A stretch of DNA of 7,314 nt, from assembly GCA_017631705.1 (NCBI GenBank), contig JAGBSU010000134.1:1-7314 (forward strand). The letters are read 5' to 3'. This stretch comes from Clostridia bacterium (GTDB lineage: Bacteria > Bacillota > Clostridia > Oscillospirales > Acutalibacteraceae). The translations under genes were made by a program, and so were the position numbers. Numbering within the stretch: position 1 is the stretch's first letter; each line of letters starts with the position of its first letter. Under the pieces are notes generated by a model. It did no database searches, was not told where the DNA came from, and saw only the letters and a list, made by a program, of their open reading frames with translations. Positions 1 through 4,951 of the stretch are shown here, in pieces.

Positions 1-8
1 ATGGTTTT

Positions 9-37
9 ATTGTATACGATTTTTCGTTTTTTCGCAA
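9..37 (-). promoter_or_regulatory. Leftward sigma-A-type promoter at the window edge
   Basis: Read on the minus strand there is TTGCGA (plus positions 32-37), a 17-base spacer and TACAAT (plus positions 9-14). Spacing is ideal and the -10 matches five of six consensus bases. It would fire to the left, into a gene outside the window, divergent from the rightward promoter that starts at 63. The surrounding DNA is very A+T rich, which raises the chance of an accidental match, so this is an inference. Confidence 0.4.
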
Positions 38-62
38 TACTTTTTCGCAAATTCTCTTTTTC

Positions 63-91
63 TTGCGTAAGTGGCGAGAATATGGTACAAT
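63..91 (+). promoter_or_regulatory. Promoter for the protease-tadA unit
   Basis: TTGCGT (63-68), a 17-base spacer and TACAAT (86-91), with TG at 83-84 forming an extended -10. Transcription would begin near 98, leaving a leader of about 28 bases before the ATG at 126. The position also argues against any translation start at 63, which would lie inside the promoter. Confidence 0.6.
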
Positions 92-125
92 ATTTTGTAA
101 TTTCAAAAGGAAAGGCGATTGGGAT

Positions 126-1109
126 ATGTATTCGATGGAACAGCCACCGGTGATTTTTGAGTCGCCGTGGCAGCAGGAGCACCGAAAACTGAAAAAAGAC
201 GGAAATTTTACAGGTGGGTTATTGCTGGCACTGTTAGTCGCCGAATTGCTGGTGTCTGTGGGATTAATGATTTTTGCATCTTTAAATGGATGGAATCTTT
301 CTGCTGAGGGCTACGGATTAGGAAATACCGCGTATATGATTGTCAATATGGGTGTATACATATTATTTTTGGTGGTGCCGACAGCGTTGATAACACTGTT
401 TTCTCGTCGCCGAATTGACGTGTTTCCTGCTCGAAAAATCAAAAAATCATTGTTGGTCACTTGTGTGGTCGGTGGTATGGCTTTGGCGGTACTGTCCAAC
501 ATGATTACCGGTTGGTTTGTCACCGGTATGGAATTTTTGGGTGTACCGTTGCCGGATTTTCCCGAAACCGTAGAACCAACGGTTGTCAGTTTGTTGTTGA
601 ACATTTTAGCAACCGCCGTGTTGCCGGCGTTTGTGGAAGAATGGATTTTCAGAGGTTTTGTGTTTGGTTCCTTGCGAGCACACGGCGACGGCGTGGCGGT
701 GGTGCTTTCGTCATTGCTGTTTGGGTTGTTCCACGGGAATTGGGTGCAGATACCGTTTGCTTTTATGATAGGATTGGTGCTGGCATATTTGGTTGTGTTA
801 ACCGACAGTATTTGGCCGTCGGTGTTGTTGCATGGTGTCAACAATCTGATGTCGGTTTTGTTGTCTTTTATGGGGCTATATGTGTCAACGGAAACCGCCA
901 ACGTGATGACGACAACGGTGTTTTTGATTGTGTCGGCAATAGGCGTGGCTGCTTTGGTGCCGTTTTTGGTGCATCACAAACGAGCACTGCCGCCGATTGG
1001 TAACGGTGTATCGCTGTTTACGCCCGGTCAACGGTTTAGCAAACTACTGACGGCACCGGCGATGTTGATTGCCGTTATCGGTATGCTGTTATTGTCGATG
1101 GCGGTATAA
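126..1109 (+). CDS. CPBP (CAAX/Abi) family intramembrane metalloprotease
   Basis: A 327-residue polytopic membrane protein. A soluble N-terminus of about 30 residues is followed by roughly eight or nine hydrophobic segments. The family's three motifs are present: EExxxR with E171, E172 and R176; FxxxH with F199 and H203; and HxxxN with H236 and N240. In known members these glutamates and histidines bind a metal inside the membrane, and the family includes CAAX-prenyl endopeptidases (Rce1-like), bacteriocin-immunity proteins and other intramembrane proteases; the substrate here cannot be told. ATG 126 is chosen because AAAAGGAAAGG (105-115) sits 10 bases upstream. An in-frame ATG at 135 is an alternative, and the reading frame open further upstream runs through the promoter. 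Codon use is relaxed: five of nine arginines are CGA and ATA is used. It is probably cotranscribed with tadA, whose ATG lies 12 bases past this stop codon. Confidence 0.88.
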   Translation: MYSMEQPPVIFESPWQQEHRKLKKDGNFTGGLLLALLVAELLVSVGLMIFASLNGWNLSAEGYGLGNTAYMIVNMGVYILFLVVPTALITLFSRRRIDVFPARKIKKSLLVTCVVGGMALAVLSNMITGWFVTGMEFLGVPLPDFPETVEPTVVSLLLNILATAVLPAFVEEWIFRGFVFGSLRAHGDGVAVVLSSLLFGLFHGNWVQIPFAFMIGLVLAYLVVLTDSIWPSVLLHGVNNLMSVLLSFMGLYVSTETANVMTTTVFLIVSAIGVAALVPFLVHHKRALPPIGNGVSLFTPGQRFSKLLTAPAMLIAVIGMLLLSMAV

Positions 1110-1121
1110 CGGAGGTGTGCC

Positions 1122-1601
1122 ATGACAGATAAAGAATGGATGGAGCAAGCGCTTTTGTTGGCAAAAGAAGCCGCCGACGAAGGCGAAGTGCCGGTGGGTG
1201 CTATTGTTGTAAAAGACGGAAAGATTATTTCCACTGGTCGTAATCGGCGCGAAACGGCACACAATGCGTTGGCGCATGCCGAGATAGAAGCGCTAAACGG
1301 TGCTTGTGTCGCTTTGGGCGGGTGGCGGTTATCCGGTTGCACGCTGTATGTCACCTTGGAGCCGTGTCCGATGTGTGCCGGTGCGATTATCAATTCTCGT
1401 GTTGACCGTGTGGTGTATGGCGCAGACGACCCGAAAGCGGGATCGTGTGGGTCGCTTACCAATTTGTTTGCGGTGCCGTATAATCATTCGCCAATGGTGG
1501 AGCGCGGTGTTTTAGAAGAAAACTGTGCCGCGGTACTGCGAGACTTTTTTAAAAACCTGCGCAAGAAAAATCAAAATGGAAAAGAATTGTCAAAAAAATA
1601 A
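1122..1601 (+). CDS. tadA: tRNA-specific adenosine deaminase TadA
   Basis: A 159-residue cytidine/deoxycytidylate-deaminase-fold protein, a normal length for bacterial TadA. It converts adenosine 34 to inosine in tRNA-Arg(ACG) in the cytoplasm, letting one tRNA read CGU, CGC and CGA, and is usually essential. The zinc site is visible: H52-A-E54, with H52 a zinc ligand and E54 the proton shuttle, and P81-C-P-M-C85, giving zinc ligands C82 and C85. The N-terminal EVPVGAIVV strand (22-30) and the segment ADDPKAGSCGS (101-111) also fit TadA. GGAGG (1111-1115) lies six bases before the ATG, and the stop of the upstream protease gene is 12 bases before that ATG, so the two are probably one operon. 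The last 15 residues are Lys-rich. A guanine or cytosine deaminase is less likely given how closely the motifs match TadA. Confidence 0.95.
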   Translation: MTDKEWMEQALLLAKEAADEGEVPVGAIVVKDGKIISTGRNRRETAHNALAHAEIEALNGACVALGGWRLSGCTLYVTLEPCPMCAGAIINSRVDRVVYGADDPKAGSCGSLTNLFAVPYNHSPMVERGVLEENCAAVLRDFFKNLRKKNQNGKELSKK

Positions 1602-1621
1602 CAAAAAAAGGAATAAATACC

Positions 1622-1650
1622 TTGCGTTTCACGCGGTTTCGGGATATAAT
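1622..1650 (+). promoter_or_regulatory. Strong promoter for the scaffold/GGGtGRT unit
   Basis: TTGCGT (1622-1627), 17 bases, then a perfect TATAAT (1645-1650). The start point would be near 1657, giving a leader of about 30 bases. A short inverted repeat, GCGT-ttc-ACGC (1624-1634), overlaps the -35 and could be an operator, though four-base arms are easily accidental. I see no terminator between tadA (stop at 1601) and this promoter, so some read-through from tadA is possible. Confidence 0.72.
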
Positions 1651-1685
1651 AAGGAACGTATTAAAAATCCGAAAGGAGTTACACT

Positions 1686-2378
1686 ATGAACTATTCTCAT
1701 GAAGTAGAACAAATGTGTGTTGTCAAAAAAGGACCGCATCACGGTCCGGCACCCATTCCCGAAGAGGGTAAATGGGTAAAATCCACGCAAATTGCCGATA
1801 TTTCCGGCTTGTCGCACGGCGTGGGTTGGTGTGCACCCCAACAAGGTACCTGCAAACTGACATTGAACGTCAAAGACGGTATCGTAGAAGAAGCGTTGGT
1901 GGAAACCATCGGTTGTTCCGGTATGACGCACTCGGCGGCTATGGCGGCGGAAATTCTGCCCGGTAAAACGCTGCTCGAATGCTTGAACACCGACTTGGTG
2001 TGCGATGCTATCAACGTTGCTATGCGCGAAATTTTCTTGCAATTGGTATACGGTCGTACCCAATCCGCTTTCTCGGAAGACGGTTTGTCGATCGGTGCCG
2101 GTTTGGAAGACTTGGGTAAAGGCTTGCGTTCACAAGTCGGTACGATGTACTCCACCAAGAAAAAAGGCGTTCGCTATTTGGAAATGGCAGAAGGCTATGT
2201 CACCAAAATTGCTTTGGATGACGAGGGTGAAGTGATTGGTTATCAATTTGTCCGCTTGGGCAAAATGTTGGAAGATATCCGCCATGGCATGGAACCCAAC
2301 GAAGCTTACACGAAAAACATCGGTCAGTACGGTCGCTTTGATTTTGCAGCGAAGTACATTGACCCCCGTGAAGAATAA
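1686..2378 (+). CDS. NifU-like iron-sulfur cluster scaffold protein, GGGtGRT-associated type
   Basis: A 230-residue soluble protein. Residues about 40-125 resemble the NifU/IscU N-terminal scaffold fold: a KLTLNVKDG strand (57-65), then the GCSG turn holding C77 followed by a small-residue helix (SAAMAAEIL), which corresponds to the central cluster-binding cysteine of IscU. Other cysteines are C11, C49, C56, C99 and C106. About 100 further residues (130-230), absent from ordinary IscU or SufU, contain a beta-rich part (MAEGYVTKIALDDEGEVIGY, 167-186) and a Tyr/Phe-rich tail. Scaffold proteins of this family assemble Fe-S clusters and hand them to apoproteins; here the recipient is unknown. AAAGGAG (1672-1678) lies seven bases before the ATG. 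All eight arginine codons are CGT or CGC, a sign of high expression. The next gene starts 14 bases past the stop. The family is reasonably sure; the precise role is open. Confidence 0.85.
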   Translation: MNYSHEVEQMCVVKKGPHHGPAPIPEEGKWVKSTQIADISGLSHGVGWCAPQQGTCKLTLNVKDGIVEEALVETIGCSGMTHSAAMAAEILPGKTLLECLNTDLVCDAINVAMREIFLQLVYGRTQSAFSEDGLSIGAGLEDLGKGLRSQVGTMYSTKKKGVRYLEMAEGYVTKIALDDEGEVIGYQFVRLGKMLEDIRHGMEPNEAYTKNIGQYGRFDFAAKYIDPREE

Positions 2379-2392
2379 GAGGAGGGTGCAAA

Positions 2393-3400
2393 ATGGCAAA
2401 CGATGTGAAATTTGAAGGCAAGGATAGACGCCTTGCGAAAATCGAAGAATTTTTGGCCGCTAACGGCTTAGGTTCTATGGAAGACTGCCGCGATCTTTGC
2501 GAAAGCAAAGGCGTAGACGTGAGCGCCATTGTAAAAGGCGTACAACCCATTGCTTTTGAAAATGCTGTGTGGGCATACACCTTGGGTGTGGCTTTGGCAT
2601 TAAAACGCGGCATCAAAGATGCTGCCGAAGCTTCGGCGGTTATTGGCGAAGGCTTACAAGCTTTCTGTGTACCCGGTTCGGTTGCAGAACAACGTAAAGT
2701 TGGTTTGGGTCACGGCAACTTGGGTAAAATGTTGCTTTCGGAAGAAACCGATTGCTTTGCGTTCTTGGCAGGTCACGAATCTTTTGCGGCTGCCGAAGGC
2801 GCTATTGGTATCGCTCGTACGGCAAACAAAGCTCGTAAGAAACCCTTGCGCGTTATTTTGAACGGCTTGGGCAAAGATGCAGCGTATATCATCAGCCGTA
2901 TCAATGGTTTCACCTATGTGGAAACTGAATACGATTTCTACACCGACGAACTGAAAATTGTTCGTGAAAAAGCGTTCTCCGACGGCGAACGCGCCAAAGT
3001 AAAATGCTATGGCGCCAACGACGTTTCGGAAGGTGTGGCTATCATGAAACACGAGAAAGTGGAAGTTTCTATCACCGGTAACTCCACCAACCCGACTCGT
3101 TTCCAACATCCGGTGGCCGGCACTTACAAAAAGTGGACCATGGAAAACGACAAGAAATATTTTTCCGTGGCTTCCGGCGGTGGTACGGGCCGTACCTTGC
3201 ACCCCGATAACGTGGCAGCAGGTCCTGCTTCGTACGGTTTGACCGATACGATGGGTCGCATGCACGGCGATGCGCAATTTGCGGGTTCGTCTTCCGTTCC
3301 GGCTCACGTGGAAATGATGGGTCTTATCGGTGCCGGTAACAACCCGATGGTCGGTATGACTGTTGCTTGCGCTGTGGCTGTTTCCGAAGCGCTCAAATAA
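2393..3400 (+). CDS. GGGtGRT family protein
   Basis: A 335-residue soluble protein, recognised by the motif that names the family, GGGTGRT, at residues 262-268, followed by a conserved-looking Gly/Met/His-rich stretch (residues 269-320). Residues 50-140 are Ala/Gly-rich and probably helical. A CxxxC pair (C32, C36) and single cysteines C92, C121, C205 and C326 could bind metal, but this is inference. There is no signal peptide or membrane segment. From family knowledge, the protein occurs in bacteria and archaea and has no assigned function that I know of. It follows the Fe-S scaffold gene by 14 bases, with a strong AGGAGGG site (2380-2386) before its ATG, and is followed by a strong terminator, so the pair forms one unit. 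Of 14 arginine codons 13 are CGT or CGC, in keeping with high expression. A link to Fe-S or redox chemistry is inferred only from the neighbour. Confidence 0.9.
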   Translation: MANDVKFEGKDRRLAKIEEFLAANGLGSMEDCRDLCESKGVDVSAIVKGVQPIAFENAVWAYTLGVALALKRGIKDAAEASAVIGEGLQAFCVPGSVAEQRKVGLGHGNLGKMLLSEETDCFAFLAGHESFAAAEGAIGIARTANKARKKPLRVILNGLGKDAAYIISRINGFTYVETEYDFYTDELKIVREKAFSDGERAKVKCYGANDVSEGVAIMKHEKVEVSITGNSTNPTRFQHPVAGTYKKWTMENDKKYFSVASGGGTGRTLHPDNVAAGPASYGLTDTMGRMHGDAQFAGSSSVPAHVEMMGLIGAGNNPMVGMTVACAVAVSEALK

Positions 3401-3486
3401 GTCTTACCAATCAAGGCGTTATGGGACTTTTGAAAGCTTTTATGCCGTCTTTGGTTCCTGAAAATTATAAATCATAAAAACAAAGT

Positions 3487-3532
3487 TGGACACATCATGT
3501 TACGGTTTTGATCGATGATGTGTCCATTTTTT
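3487..3532 (+). terminator. Intrinsic terminator of the scaffold/GGGtGRT unit
   Basis: A perfect 12-base inverted repeat, TGGACACATCAT (3487-3498) and ATGATGTGTCCA (3515-3526), with a 16-base loop, is followed directly by six T residues (3527-3532). It lies 86 bases after the GGGtGRT stop codon and cleanly separates this unit from the kinase gene. Confidence 0.93.
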
Positions 3533-3548
3533 ATGTGAGATTTTGGAG

Positions 3549-3577
3549 ATGTAATCTGTCTAAATTTAGAGTTACAT
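3549..3577. repeat. Imperfect palindrome centred on TCTAAATTTAGA
   Basis: Outer arms ATGTAA (3549-3554) and TTACAT (3572-3577) enclose a perfect 12-base palindrome, TCTAAATTTAGA (3559-3570), with four unpaired bases on the left side and one on the right. A T-rich run follows. It could be a second, weak terminator or an operator; it ends about 70 bases before the kinase -35 element. Confidence 0.45.
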
Positions 3578-3649
3578 TTTTATTTTCTTAAAAGTGTCAC
3601 CCATCATTGATTATCCAACAAAAAATGGGGAAACTCAAACTTTTTTATC

Positions 3650-3679
3650 TTGACAGCAGTAGGGAAAACGCAGTATAAT
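3650..3679 (+). promoter_or_regulatory. Promoter of the sugar kinase gene
   Basis: Consensus TTGACA (3650-3655) and consensus TATAAT (3674-3679) are 18 bases apart. Transcription would start near 3686, leaving about 45 bases of leader before the ATG at 3731. Both hexamers are perfect, so this should be strong unless repressed. Confidence 0.8.
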
Positions 3680-3730
3680 AATGAAAATGTGCAAATATTT
3701 TGATTTTTTACAGAAAGTAGGAAGAAAACA

Positions 3731-4690
3731 ATGAAAAAGATTGCTTGTATCGGAAGTATTACAACGGATATTTTGGTAAAGCCAGCTGATGCCATTCCGG
3801 CTCCTGGCGTGTTGCAATCGGTGGAAACCGTGCAAATGCATGTGGGTGGTTGCGCTTCCAATGCCGCGATGGATTTGGCGCGGTTGGGGATTCCTTCGGA
3901 ACTTCTCTGCTTGGTCGGTAAAGATAATTTTGGCGATTTTGTCAAACGTTCTTGTGAAAAAGCAGGCGTTGGGGTTGCCGGTGTGCGTGCACGCGAGGGT
4001 GTGCCGACTACCGGTTCGGTGGTTTGCATCGGCTCGACCGGTGAACGCAGTTTTTTGTATTGTGACGGAAGTACCGCCGCTTTTACGGAGAACGATGTTG
4101 ACGAGGCGGTGTTGCAATCGTCCGACATTATTTTCGTCGCAGGTGCCATGTTGTTGAACAGCTTTGACGGCGAACCGTGTGCACGCGTGATGAAGCGTAT
4201 GCAAGAAGCCGGCAAATTTACCGTAATGGATACCGCATGGGATTCTTCGGATACGTGGTTACCGAAAATTGAAGCCGTGTTGCCGTATTTGGATTTGTTT
4301 ATGCCCAGCTACGACGAAGCGGTTAAACTGACCGGCGAAACCGATATTGATCGTATTATCGATTTCTTCTTTGATAAAGGTGTGCGCACTGTGATTATCA
4401 AATGGGGTAGCAAAGGTGCTCGTATCGCTGAAACACGCGAAGAACGGTACACATTACCCGCGTACAAAGGCATTAAAGCGGTGGACACCACCGGTGCCGG
4501 TGACTCGTTCTGCGCCGGCTTCTTGGGTGGCTTGGCTATGGGCTGGAATTATCGCAAGAGCGGCAAGTTTGCCAATGCCGTTGGCGCACATTGCGTGATG
4601 GATATCGGTGCCGGCGGTGCTATCGGTACCGTGGACGAAATTGTACAATTTATGCAATCGCGTGCCGACGAAATCGCCTTAGAAGACTGA
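3731..4690 (+). CDS. PfkB (ribokinase) family carbohydrate kinase
   Basis: A 319-residue cytoplasmic kinase of normal family length that would phosphorylate a sugar or nucleoside with ATP. The N-terminal strand ends in a substrate-site aspartate, D13; the glycine pair G39-G40 lies in VGGCASNAA, with N44 in the usual sugar-contacting position. The C-terminal signature DTTGAGDSF spans 252-260: GAGD (255-258) forms the anion hole and D258 is the expected catalytic base. W225-G226-S227-K228-G229 fits the nucleotide-binding part, where the family usually has a K-x-G-x-x-G-like turn. The exact substrate (ribose, fructose, a deoxy-keto sugar acid, or a nucleoside) cannot be told from motifs. It has its own promoter and is followed, 261 bases later, by a large extracellular sugar-binding protein gene, which suggests that it phosphorylates an imported sugar. 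AGGA (3719-3722) precedes the ATG by eight bases. Confidence 0.92.
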   Translation: MKKIACIGSITTDILVKPADAIPAPGVLQSVETVQMHVGGCASNAAMDLARLGIPSELLCLVGKDNFGDFVKRSCEKAGVGVAGVRAREGVPTTGSVVCIGSTGERSFLYCDGSTAAFTENDVDEAVLQSSDIIFVAGAMLLNSFDGEPCARVMKRMQEAGKFTVMDTAWDSSDTWLPKIEAVLPYLDLFMPSYDEAVKLTGETDIDRIIDFFFDKGVRTVIIKWGSKGARIAETREERYTLPAYKGIKAVDTTGAGDSFCAGFLGGLAMGWNYRKSGKFANAVGAHCVMDIGAGGAIGTVDEIVQFMQSRADEIALED

Positions 4691-4721
4691 TAACATTTTT
4701 TGGAAAAAGAGGAAAAACTAA

Positions 4722-4752
4722 ACACATTTTACAAAAAAATGTCGTCTTTTTT
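4722..4752 (+). terminator. Weak terminator candidate after the kinase gene
   Basis: ACATTTT (4724-4730) and AAAATGT (4736-4742) form a seven-base A+T-rich stem with a five-base loop; CA (4722-4723... with A 4722 and C 4723) can add two pairs across a one-base bulge. A run of six T residues follows at 4747-4752. The stem has little G+C, so termination may be partial and the kinase transcript may continue into the next gene. Confidence 0.4.
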
Positions 4753-4816
4753 ACAATTTGACAGAAAAATGCTAATCTATTGCAACATTTTTACTATATT
4801 TTTTGCCAAAAACAAG

Positions 4817-4822
4817 TATAAT
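4817..4822 (+). promoter_or_regulatory. -10 element candidate for the sugar-binding protein gene
   Basis: A perfect TATAAT, but no good -35 lies 16-18 bases upstream; that region is only A+T rich. If used, transcription would begin near 4829 and give a leader of about 120 bases. The missing -35 would suit an activator-dependent promoter, as expected for a sugar-uptake gene, but that is inference. Confidence 0.4.
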
Positions 4823-4853
4823 GTTAGTAATGATAGTTTCGCCTTTTGGTAGG

Positions 4854-4914
4854 TGCGTTTTCAATGCTCGGTTACGGTGAGAAAAATCTTGTCGAAAAGA
4901 GCATGGAGAGCGCG
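4854..4914 (+). promoter_or_regulatory. Potential structured leader hairpin upstream of the sugar-binding protein gene
   Basis: By eye the RNA can fold into one long hairpin of three stacked helices: 4854-4861 with 4907-4914 (eight pairs), 4864-4869 with 4899-4904 (six Watson-Crick pairs, AUGCUC/GAGCAU), and 4875-4882 with 4887-4894 (eight pairs) closed by an AAAA loop. Six of the 22 pairs are G-U, so the structure is specific to the plus-strand RNA. It ends 23 bases before the AAGGGTG ribosome binding site. It matches no riboswitch class I recognise and could be chance folding. Confidence 0.3.
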
Positions 4915-4951
4915 ATTTTTGCTGTGAACTTTTTAGTAAGGGTGTGTAGTA

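Larger units (their letters stand above)
3401..3730. other. Intergenic region between GGGtGRT gene and sugar kinase gene
   Basis: This 330-base A+T-rich stretch has no convincing gene. From left to right it holds an 18-codon open frame (3421-3477) with a poor ribosome binding site, a strong intrinsic terminator (3487-3532), an imperfect palindrome with a T-rich flank (3549-3583), a featureless segment, and the promoter and ribosome binding site of the kinase gene. The kinase site AGGA (3719-3722) is eight bases from its ATG. Confidence 0.8.

Noticed and set aside
63..125. A 21-residue N-terminal extension of the protease gene from position 63
   Set aside because: It would begin inside the -35 of a good promoter, has no ribosome binding site, and adds a charged stretch unlike the family; AAAAGGAAAGG points to 126.
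1..153. A 50-codon open frame beginning at the first base
   Set aside because: It runs across both promoters and into the protease gene in another frame, with low-complexity residues and no visible ribosome binding site.
311..901. A 196-codon minus-strand open frame
   Set aside because: It is fully antisense to the protease gene, has an implausible Asn/Thr-rich composition and no motif.
2654..3307. A 217-codon minus-strand open frame
   Set aside because: It mirrors the biased codons of the GGGtGRT gene and has no ribosome binding site or recognisable domain.
3687..3734. A 15-residue leader peptide whose stop overlaps the kinase start as ATGA
   Set aside because: Its ATG falls at the predicted transcription start and has no ribosome binding site; the overlap is easily accidental.
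3604..4215. Two overlapping minus-strand open frames of about 190-200 codons
   Set aside because: Both are antisense to the well-supported sugar kinase and would start deep within it.
4758..4763. A perfect TTGACA as the -35 of the binding-protein gene
   Set aside because: No -10-like hexamer lies 15-19 bases downstream; TATAAT at 4817 is far too distant. TTGCCA at 4803-4808 is only eight bases from that TATAAT.
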